NCBI GenBank assembly: GCA_942486035.1
Contig: CALNXK010000078.1
Coordinates: forward strand, 1,721,001-1,785,000
Source of the DNA: Porites lobata
Lineage: Eukaryota > Cnidaria > Anthozoa > Scleractinia > Poritidae
DNA: 64,000 bases
Reading direction: 5' to 3'
The stretch's first letter is position 1, and each line of letters opens with the position of its first letter. Made by a program: the position numbers and the translations under genes. A model generated the notes under the pieces. That model was not told the origin of the DNA. It made no database searches and was given only the letters and a program-made list of their open reading frames with translations. Positions 45,103 to 54,226 of the stretch are shown one piece after another.

Positions 45103-46789
45103 TAATATACGTGTATGAAGCTGTGCCACGCCTGTTGCTGAAGAAACACCGCCCGTATGAAATTATTTCAATGTAAACACAGGAAACCAAGTTCCACCTT
45201 AAAAAAAAAGACGTTAGAGTGTAAATGGGTAAGAGACGTGTCAAGCAGCAGAATATATCAGTTATTGGTCTATTCAAGTTAGCTGGACGACATAAGAAAA
45301 TGGATGATGTTTTCGTAAACACACGTAAGCACACGTTTGAGTCACTCTCTCAAAACAAAACAAAACAAAACAAACTACAAACAAACACACACACTCAATC
45401 CCTAACAACATTTGTCACGTGTCTTTTACTCTGTTTGTTTGTTTGTGTGCCATGTTTATATTGTCTTGTTGTTCGTTTGTCTGTTATTTGTTTTTTCACG
45501 TGTCTTAATTTCCGATACTTTTTAACTAGTTGTAGTTATTCATTTCAACTGTGTTAAGCGACCAGTTTTCAAAGGTCCCGAGTTTCCCTGCATACAATAC
45601 AAACATTGCAATGGTTATCTTTATCAACCGGCCACCTCTTTGCAGCCCATGGCAGGCTTTCTTTGTTATTTTTACCTGTGCTAACTAGCAGTCACCCGCA
45701 AATGTAAGAATTATCATAGAATGAGGAATGAGATATTTCGGCCGGATGAGCTTCAGGGCTCGCAGTCACTGTTTGTTAGGCCACCAGAATGACGAATAGC
45801 ACTTAATCATAATAGTGCTTTTATTTCACCTTTACCGGTTCATAAGTTATATTAGCAACTTTGTTGAAAGGACAGAAATTGAAAGATCAGATGAGATTGG
45901 AGCCGCCCTGGCTGCCTTATTGCTTGGTTGAATCAAGATTGAATAGTATTACACTATCAAAGTGTGTTCTGATTGGTTACCCGAGTGGGCAAGATGGGCC
46001 CAATGAGGCCAATATCAAGCCATCATGACCGATAGAGAAATTAAAGAGACCTTTTTTTCTTGCGGCACTGTTGCAATCTCGTTTCCAGGGTCCTCCCCTA
46101 CTTGGCCCTATAAGGGAATGAAGTTGGATAAGAGTATTAATTCAAGAACAATGTCAATGAAATAGAAGCTTTCAAATTGACCAACTCAAAATAAGCACAA
46201 AAATTATTATTATTATTATTATTATTTTCATTTATTATTTTTATTTTTTTTTATAACAAGAGTGTTTCTTTCTTTATGACCCGCGCTAATACTAACAACG
46301 TAGACGTAGACCGCTTACTTTTTTTTTTTACACAAGTAGACGCGCATATTTTAAGGCCCATATTGTACGGGCGGTAATAATTAACTCGGTCTAATAAACA
46401 TTTTATCATTGTTAATTAATGTTTTTGTCAGAAATAAAGTAGTGATGACCTGAAAACTGAACCATGTATTAGTATCCCAGGAAAAATACTAGGCTGAAAA
46501 ATTAACTGTATAAAAGACCGCACGCACTGAAAAGCGTTAAAAGCTTGGAACTTGTTTAAAAAAATAAGCGATCACTCCCCGAATTACATCTACTTTGGAG
46601 GGAAACTGTCTGAAAACAACATTGCAGCTGCAATAGTGAATGTTCGTTTCATAATTTGACTGGCTCGCAGAACAATTAATTAGCCTTTGAGCTGTTAATA
46701 CGCATGACAATACTGTGAACGTTTTAATTTTCTGCACAAGTTATTGGCAGCAACTTTCAAGTTACGTCAGAGACGGAAAAGACGGGAAC

Positions 46790-46868
46790 ATGTATGTCCC
46801 CCGTCAAGTTGGCGTTTTCTTCCTACTGCTGCTTTTCTTAAAGGTTGTCTCCTTCGCCTGCATTGATG
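46790..46868 (+). CDS. Orphan signal-peptide exon (copy of first exon)
   Basis: An ATG at 46790 opens MYVPRQVGVFFLLLLFLKVV, then SFACID and a phase-1 donor GGTATGTG at 46869. The frame, hydrophobic core and CID-G ending match exon 1 of the main gene. No PAN exon lies between here and 53.9 kb. It may be an alternative first exon for the gene at 53926, the remains of a lost gene, or a first exon whose partners diverged. It is intact, unlike the copies at 24.0 and 50.1 kb. Confidence 0.55.
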
Positions 46869-47749
46869 GTATGTGTTCTAATTTTATTTCTTTCTGTTCT
46901 CACATGAAAAAAGAATCGTCTGGGGAGAAGAGTTTCAATACGTTTTAGTGTCGCCGCACCACGAGTTCCTAGTCGTGAAGATGTTCTCCAGCGGTACTAT
47001 GAAAATTCTGTTAGTCTACTAGAAAAAATAAAAATAAAATATTTAGACTTGCAATATCTGGATATCTTCCATCCAAATCCTACGTACGTTAAGGGTTTGC
47101 AAGATAAGTAGTAAAAATAACAGAAAAACATTACAAAGTAGTCAAGAGTCATTCGCTAAAATGCTGTCATACATATATATATATATAGCATTCTTTGTTC
47201 GAGCCGAAAATGTTTTTCGTTGAAGGAAGCTTAAGTGTTGCGTGAAAACTCCCGCCCTACACATGCGAGAACTGTAACAGGTGCTTTATCCACAAGCCCA
47301 TATCAAATTTCTCTCCTGCATTCGCTGTTAAATACAGTATGTTGAAGTTTTTAAGCTAAATTGTTAAATTATAACTAAAGAAGACACTGCGATTCGTAGC
47401 TATGTTCTTGTTTCTTTGATTTAAAGATGTTATAGAAATCGGTGCGTTTTTAGTAGCTGTTCGTTTATCCCTCGCGTATTTTGAGACAAGGATAGTGATA
47501 GTCAGCTACACTATGGTTACCGGATATGACGTCAGAAGTAGCAGGTGGTCAAACCATTTTTGAGAAAAAATGAATGTCTTTTCAACTTCTTTCAACAATA
47601 AGTCAGTAAAGCTTGTGGATGCGGAGATGCAAAATACTTATTTATGTGTTACCTTACTCGTCAAGCACAAAAAGATACCATTTATCGCGGTTACACCGAG
47701 CTCCGTGTTCTAATATAAGTGAAAACTCGGGGAAACATTTTATTCTACA

Positions 47750-48345
47750 AGGAAGACGAGTAAGGGAAGCTGACAAGATAAACAAACCCCTGATGTTGCC
47801 GGCTGCGAAAATTGCTTCACATTAAGCTGACACAAAGGGTGCTTCATTCGTTAAACAGTTCTGTCTCACATTTATTTCTTGTTGGTATTCGTAAATTTCC
47901 AAATGCAGAGAATATATAAGTTCTAATGAATTTAGAAGAGGGAAAAACCGCTATCTTTTTTTTGCTTAAGGCAGACACACTCATTCATGGAGATTTCTTA
48001 GAGCGGTTGCAAGAAACTACTGCTGAGCGAGTCCCTCAGGACTCAGGAATCTGCATCAGTTTCTCGTCACTTTCGTGGATATGTTCCGAAATGATGTCAC
48101 TTTCGAAGCGAAATCAGTTAAGAATTTGTGTCACTTCTTTAAACGAGTTCAAATTTTGTACCAAAACAATATCAAGCTTAGCCCATTAACACAGGGATAT
48201 TGAAATTTTGCAACAACTTCTCGTAGTTGGGAAAACATTATTTGCTGTCCGTTTTTTTCTTATTGGTTGAATACTGAAATCTGTCATGACATAGTTCTCT
48301 ATTTGAAGCCGTGAGAGGAAAATTAGTAGGGTCATCCTGCTTTGT
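47750..48345 (+). repeat. Duplicated promoter-like block, no live exon attached
   Basis: Homologous to 20330-20930 (shared CTGCTGAGCGAG, CAGTTTCTCGTCACTTTCGTGG, GGGATATTGAAATTTTGCA). Near 48345 the homology jumps from the 20920 region to the 22930 region, so the exon 1 that should follow is absent. The junction looks like a recombination between two copies of the upstream block. Confidence 0.6.
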
Positions 48346-50089
48346 CTATTTCTTTTCTCTTCTTTTTTGGGCCTTTTTTTCTCTGACGTATTTTTTTCTA
48401 ATTTCCAGAAGTGTGATTTCATTCTCCTATTGGGAATCATAAAATCGAGCCTGGTTACTTTCTTATTATATACATACTGAGAAATACTCACCAAAAAGCT
48501 ATGTCGTAAATTGTCGTACGCAAATTAGTTCTAGCCAATCAGAGGAGCGAACGATGGTTTTCACACGTGAAAAGAATGATACGTCCAATCAGAATCGCGA
48601 ACGATGTTTTCTCACGTGTGAGAAAAATGATACGTCCAATCAGAAGCCACAGAGGTGTGTGAGTTTCGCGCCAAAATTCCCGCCTTTAATTGCAGCTTGC
48701 AGCGCCGCTTCGCACACATTCAAAGAGAAAAGTTTTACTCAAAGAGTTTTTCTCGCTAAAAAAGTGAAAAACATTTCGGAAATGGAGTGGAATAGTTTCG
48801 TTTCTTTCACTGTCGATGAAAAAAATGGTAGAGAGCCGGCGAAACAACAACGGAAAGAAAAAAACAGAACGAGACGTAAGCTTTGTTGTGCTTTTTGTCG
48901 GAGCTACTTTGCCTTTCATTTTAGCTTATGATTATAATATTCAAACCGGCCATTTTCCTTAAATTCACTCATTTTCAATTGTGCATTGAGAACAAACAGT
49001 TAAGATAACTTATAGTTCTTGGATTACCTCGTATCCTTACCGTCCCTTATGTTTTTAACAAACGTTTTTACTAAAAAGCTGGTACTTCGTTTTCGTTGTC
49101 ATTTTGCGGTAAGTGTGTAGCGGCAAATTTTAGCATTCTTGAAAGATTTAAAATAAAAAGGCCGCCAAAATGATGAATGTCTCAGTATGTATATAATAAA
49201 CACAATACCTCATGGAAAGTGCTTTGTACGGTATTTACGCACTCGTTGTTTTTGTATCAAAAATCTTACTCGTTCGCTGCGCTCACTCGTTCGATTTCTG
49301 ATACGTCAACAACTCGTGCGTAAATACCGTACGCCAGCACTTTCCATGAAGTATTCTCTATATATATAACTGAGAGTTTACCGATAGTCATGAAAACTCC
49401 TTCGACGTATAAACGTATTTCAACGGTTGAGCTGAACATTGAATTAAATTATTAAGAAGATAAACACGCGATTTACCTACATACGTCATTTGGCAGATGG
49501 ATTTAAATGCCTTACTTGAAATTGTCTATAAATATATTTTTACATGGACCTTTTAGTTGCACGCCTCCGTTCGAACCAGCTCAAATTTCTCTAGGTGGCT
49601 ACAAAACCGCAAGATAAAAACTATTTACTATACCATTGCAAAGGTGGAGGGATGTTTGGTTACCCCTTATCCCTGTACTGCAGCTTAGTTAGTTCACTGT
49701 TCCTGTAGTACCGCTTATCTAGTTCTTTAAAGTTCTTTTTTCTTTCGGTCTGTAACGTTGATACAATTAATTCTTGGAAGACATACTTGTTTGCAACGAA
49801 GCAGTAATCTTGTCATTCACAAGTAAGGTCTTTGCATGAAAATTAATTTCTTTTACTAATATGGAGGTTGTAATATTAACAACATGGGAAGGACTTGTCG
49901 TAAACAACAGTGCAACTGGAGTTCTCTTTTCTTCGTTGTTGTTTTGGTTGCCTAGAGGTAGAACAATAAAATATTAATTGATCGGTTAATTTGAATGAAA
50001 TGACTGAAATTTCTCATTTTGCACAAGTTATTAGCGGAAATTAACTTGCAGTAGAAGGAATTAAGCAAATTAAAGGGGAACATGTACGT
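48345..50089 (+). repeat. Upstream block copy C with an inserted palindromic element
   Basis: 48345-48470 and 49365-50089 match the blocks at 19200-19680 and 22930-24010. Between them is an insertion of about 890 bases absent from both sisters. It includes three tandem CCAATCAGA-containing units (about 48533-48645) and a palindrome at about 49206-49353 (CATGGAAAGTGCTTTGTACG mirrored by CGTACGCCAGCACTTTCCATG). An open frame from 48554 spans the repeats and is probably fortuitous. Confidence 0.6.
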
Positions 50090-50160
50090 TCCCCTTCAAA
50101 GTTGGCGTTTTCTTCCTACTGCTATTTTCATTAATGGTTGCCTTCACCTGAATTGATGGT
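50090..50160 (+). pseudogene. Broken copy of the signal-peptide exon
   Basis: ACATGTACGTTCCCCTTCAA starts like the 46790 exon, but one extra base after CTTCAA shifts the frame, and the TGC of the CID motif has become TGA (ACCTGAATTGATGGTATT). The GGT donor context is kept. Both lesions point to decay. Confidence 0.75.
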
Positions 50161-52654
50161 ATTGATTCACGGTTTTTCTTCACATTACGAGTTCCCTAAG
50201 AAAGTACGAATTGCACGAAAGACACAGAAAGAAGAAGATCGTTTAAAAATTTTTATATAGGCTAAGTTCTTTTTCTGTTTATTTCTTAGTTCCAGCCTTG
50301 TCATTCGGCTGATAAAATCTTCTTAAGAGATATTTTCACTTGATTGTTTTGACTTCCTTAGAAACGGAATGACAAGAATCAATATTTAATACTAAACTAA
50401 GGGTAATTGTCCAAGGCTTAATTTGTTTTAGGTCATCCCTTGGTCTAGGTTAAGCAATTACAGATTCAGGATAAGAACTGCATTATATTCAAGAAACGTC
50501 CGGACCTTTTGGCATTTTTGGGTAATGAAAATCGCCTTTATTAGAGTAAATAACAATTATTCACCGAAGTGGAGGTGAATAGTAGGGGAATATTTACCGA
50601 GGCCGCGAAGCGGCGAGGTAAATTTCCACTACTAGCCACCGACACTGAGGTGAATAATTGTTTTAGTATGTACTAAAACAGTGACATAACTGAGCACAAA
50701 AATGATGATTTTTAACTCATTTACTGTCAATGATTACAATTTTGGCGCGCGATGACCGAACGGCCGTGGTTGTCGCTTTTTCTTGGCGACAAATAAAACT
50801 TTTGAAGGAGTTTGTTTAGCTCTTGCGGGGGAGTTTCTTCAAAAGAAGTTGTGAATTCTTTTTGTATTTAAAATCATTCTGTAAAAAACATTATTAAATT
50901 TAGTTTTAAGCTTATTTATGAACAAGTCAACTAAATAAAGTAACGCAAGACTTAAGCTTAATTTCCATTTGTACGCAAAAAACTTTTTCACCGGTTTTAT
51001 CGATAATTTCAAGCTTTACATGTGAAAAGATCCAAACCGAACTTCGTCACCTTCTTCGTGTATTTTGGGAATAGCTTGCTTGATTAGTTGTGAAATTTCT
51101 TACTTTGTTACGGCAGCAAACCGGGAAGGCATTTTGCTCGCAACTTACGTGAGTTTGGCGTCGCTCGCTCGGAGGAACTGGAGGTGAATCAGTGAATAGG
51201 TGTATATATTCAGTCAGGTATAATAATATTAAAACTGGTGAAATTTAAGAGTGACCCTTCTGAGACGCCCTTTTTCTAATGAAAATTTAAGCGCACTCGT
51301 AGGAGTCAGGTTTATACGGATGTAGTCGGGTACATAGTGACAACTGACCACCATCGAGATGTATATTTAATTTCGAAAAGCAAAAACCGCCCGAAATTAA
51401 TTTGACAGGGTTTTGCAGAATCTATATCACTTGTGAACAAGTTAAGCAAAAAAGTGTGAGACATAAAAATGTGAGTTTGCATGATTTAGAACTGCCACTG
51501 AAAATCCGACATGATCAGATAGTGTGGTTTGTGGTCAAGGAATTCTCCTGTTTGATTGTTTAAAATGGGTATATATATATATACATTTCAATCTTCATTC
51601 GCATTACGGAATCGCGCCTGTAGAAACGCGTCGCTAGTAAATGCAAATTTTTCTGTCCATCAAATGTGTCCTATTATTTGTAGGTGGAAATTGGTGAAAC
51701 ATCGTTATTGTTTTGGAGACAATAGAAGAACAAAAGATAACAGAAAGATCAAGTTATGCGGTCTTAAAGCATGTTGCGTGACTTTAATTAGTTGCAGCAT
51801 TTCTCCTAACTTTCCCGCATTAAAAGGTTGGAATGAAAAGTCTGAAGCTTAGCTTTTAAAATCTTGATAGCCAAAATAAAAAGGGTGCCCCAAAAGGCAA
51901 GCATTTGGGAATTCAAAATCGATATTTTTGTCTTCAGCGAAATCCGGCGGATGAACAGTAATTTGCATTTAAGCGTAAGTGAAGCGAAATAGATACAAAT
52001 TGCCGTGGTTGTAAACACGTTTCCTCGAAGTTTTCTTCTTTTTGAAAGCGTAAATTCGCATGAAAGAGCTCAACTTGCACAAAATAATATAAAATGAAAC
52101 GAAGCAAATCGAAAAGTGGTAAAAAAAGTCAGGATATTTCAGTTCGATGGAAAGTAAGTGTTGGGTAGGTGATTTGCATACGATAAAAACAACGTCTAGC
52201 GCGGTTCAAAACCTTTCGGCTTCCTGAATTGTTTTTCCGGAATTCTATAAATTCTGCTGGCCTAAATCATTAAAATATCTTATGAAATCAGAATATTTAT
52301 CAATTTGAGCATTTGCATTTCCTTCTAAAACAGAGAGTAGCGCGAAAGCTTCGATCTATAGATTTTCTTAAGTTAAATTACCTTTGTATCGTGGAAACAA
52401 TACCCTAACACTTGAGTCTTGAATCAAAGGAGGCGACATGCGTCGGCTTCCTTTGTGAGTGCGCAAATAGTCATGGGACCCGCGATTTTGCGGGCGACAC
52501 GGATCTACAGGCGCCGTTCCGTAATGGCATGCAGTTTTATTGCAGTATTAAATAGAACGATGTGTATGTGTCTAAAACTTAAAAATGTCAGAATACTCAG
52601 TGTGTTTAAGGTCATATTTCCTTACCATGACAACATCGCTTTCTTTCTTTTTAA
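50161..52654. other. Intergenic region with one foldback
   Basis: An AATTATTCACC-family element lies at about 50545-50680. Sequence to about 51220 (ACAGTGACATAACTGAGCAC; CGCTCGGAGGAACTGGAGG) may be its longer body. An open frame at 51556-51852 has no recognised domain. Confidence 0.5.
50545..50680. mobile_element. AATTATTCACC-family palindrome
   Basis: AACAATTATTCACCGAAGTG at 50550 is mirrored by CACTGAGGTGAATAATTGTT; the centre GGCCGCGAAGCGGCG is itself a small hairpin. The arms are about 55 bases. Confidence 0.75.
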
Positions 52655-53206
52655 TATATCAAGCTTTAATACAGCCACACTTTGATTATTGCAACATTGT
52701 TTGGGGAAACTGTGGGATAACCTTACGGAATAAGGTTCAAAAGCTACAAAACAGAGCAGCCCGTGTTTTGACCTACTCAAGCTATGACGTAGATGCTGGT
52801 CACCTTTTCAAACTTCTAGGGTGGAAAAACCTAGCTTGCCAGCAACAATTTCAAAGAGCTACGATGGTTTACAGGTCTCTGCACGGGTTGGCTCCAAACT
52901 ATCTTAGTTCTAAATTTGAAAGGCGAGAAGTCGCATATAACCTAAGGGACTCTGAAAATAAACTCAATATTCCATTACCGCGCACAAACTATTACAAAAA
53001 CAGCTTCAGCTATAGTGGCGCCATTCTCTGGAACAGTCTTCCTTGTAACTTAAGGGAAGCAGAGTCCCTTGGGCAATTTAAACGATTACTCAAAGAACTG
53101 TAAGGCACGGCATTCGTGGAAAGCAGCTTTTTTATTTAAATATTTTTATTATATTAGTATTAGGCATTTTTAAAGCTGACGAATTTTGTACCGTGAATAA
53201 ATAAAG

Positions 53207-53261
<55 letters not shown>

Positions 53262-53262
53262 C
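52655..53262 (+). mobile_element. 5'-truncated LINE tail ending in a TCTA microsatellite
   Basis: The frame reads ALIQPHFDYCNIVWGNCG, VQKLQNRAARVLTYSSYDVD, LFKLLGWKNL, MVYRSLHGLAPNYLSSKF and GAILWNSLPCNLREAESLGQ and then stops at 53103. This is the conserved C-terminal part of L2/CR1/jockey-type reverse transcriptases. After a short 3' UTR with AATAAATAAAG the DNA runs into (TCTA)n at 53209-53262, a short-motif 3' tail of the kind known for these clades. No catalytic RT core is left. Confidence 0.85.
53209..53262 (+). repeat. (TCTA)n microsatellite
   Basis: About 13 uninterrupted TATC/TCTA units at the exact 3' end of the LINE fragment, so they probably derive from the element's tail. Confidence 0.95.
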
Positions 53263-53925
53263 GTTTGGGTCTGTAGATCTAGATATATAGACGCAGGTTT
53301 GCAATTTTTAGCTTTGAAGTCACCGTGTCTCCTAAATAAATATAATCAAAAAAAATTTCATAACGGGGCAAAAATAATCTTATATGCGTGGCAGTCAAAC
53401 TTTTATTCACTAAGAATTCTATGAAGCCACCCCACAGATTTGACGACAAGCGATCAACATTGCCAAATACGAGTGCAAAGTTGCACTTGTAAGTAAAAAA
53501 AAAATACGTCGATGTAATTAATCAGTGAATATGTTCTTCCTTTTTTGTTTTTCGACACTCCTGAATGTATTAGTTTCTTACACAAAGGGTAAGTATATAT
53601 AGACTGAGGCAAGTTGTCTCGAAAACTTAAAGAGAGATACTAAAAATATATGGTTTTAAGGATAGCGCGTCCTCAGAGCGGCCCTTCTACCGTATCCTAT
53701 ATCTTATTGAAATATAGAATTTATGTTTTGAGTGGAAGGGAAAACAATAAACGCGAATTAACAACAAACTTAGCCCAGATATTGCTCGCCTTGCATTAAA
53801 CTCCTCATCAAGACCGAGGCGCTTTCTCCGCGTCGATCTGTTGCAAACAAAGAGTAGCGGCGAAGCTGACTTTAGTTTTATACAAAAGGTGTTTAATTAC
53901 AGTTTCAGAATTCGCTGACTCCAAG
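53263..53925 (+). other. Likely 5' region of the second gene
   Basis: No repeat or exon recognised. A/T-rich DNA with GTATATATAGACTG at about 53592 leads to the ATG at 53926; a promoter here is a guess from position only. Confidence 0.35.
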
Positions 53926-54226
53926 ATGTCCCTGGCACTCTTCACAATTTGTCTTATATCCCAGATGCATGGAAGTGAGGCTGTTGGTGGGCAATGCAAA
54001 ACTTCAGAGAGATCAGTACCTGGTAAAGCTCTCAAGGGTCACACCTTCAAAGAGTTTGCAGCGAGGGCCATTGTTGAGTGCCAGAACAACTGTGAAAACG
54101 ACCACAGGTGTGCGAGTTACAATTTCTACATTCCGGATAAAGTGTGCGAGCTAAACAGCCAGACCAAGGAAACGAGACCTGACGATTTTGTGACAGATGA
54201 GCTGAGGTTCTACATGAGACGAGAGG
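53926..54226 (+). CDS. Second gene, exon 1: signal peptide and PAN domain
   Basis: The ATG at 53926 sits in CCAAGATGT, with A at -3. A hydrophobic leader precedes GGQCKTSERSVPG and a PAN domain with ECQNNCENDHRCASYNF and KVCELN. The donor at 54227 (GAGG/GTACGA) is not strong but gives phase 1, matching the next exon. Alternatively the sequence could begin at a phase-1 acceptor TTTCAG/AATTCGC ending at 53897 and be joined to the orphan signal exon at 46790; that would put two hydrophobic leaders in series, so an independent start is preferred. Confidence 0.7.

Larger units (their letters stand above)
40508..46600. other. Intergenic region between the two loci
   Basis: Contains an AATTATTCACC-family palindrome (43080-43205), a MITE (44933-45102), an (AAAAC)n stretch near 45355 and an (ATT)n at 46203-46227. 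An open frame of 184 codons at 42015-42569 is low-complexity with no recognised domain. The stretch after 40507 would hold the 3' UTR of the main gene. Confidence 0.5.

Noticed and set aside
48554..48931. 125-codon frame as a gene
   Set aside because: Its first half is tandem CCAATCAGA repeat units, and the whole segment is an insertion absent from sister copies.
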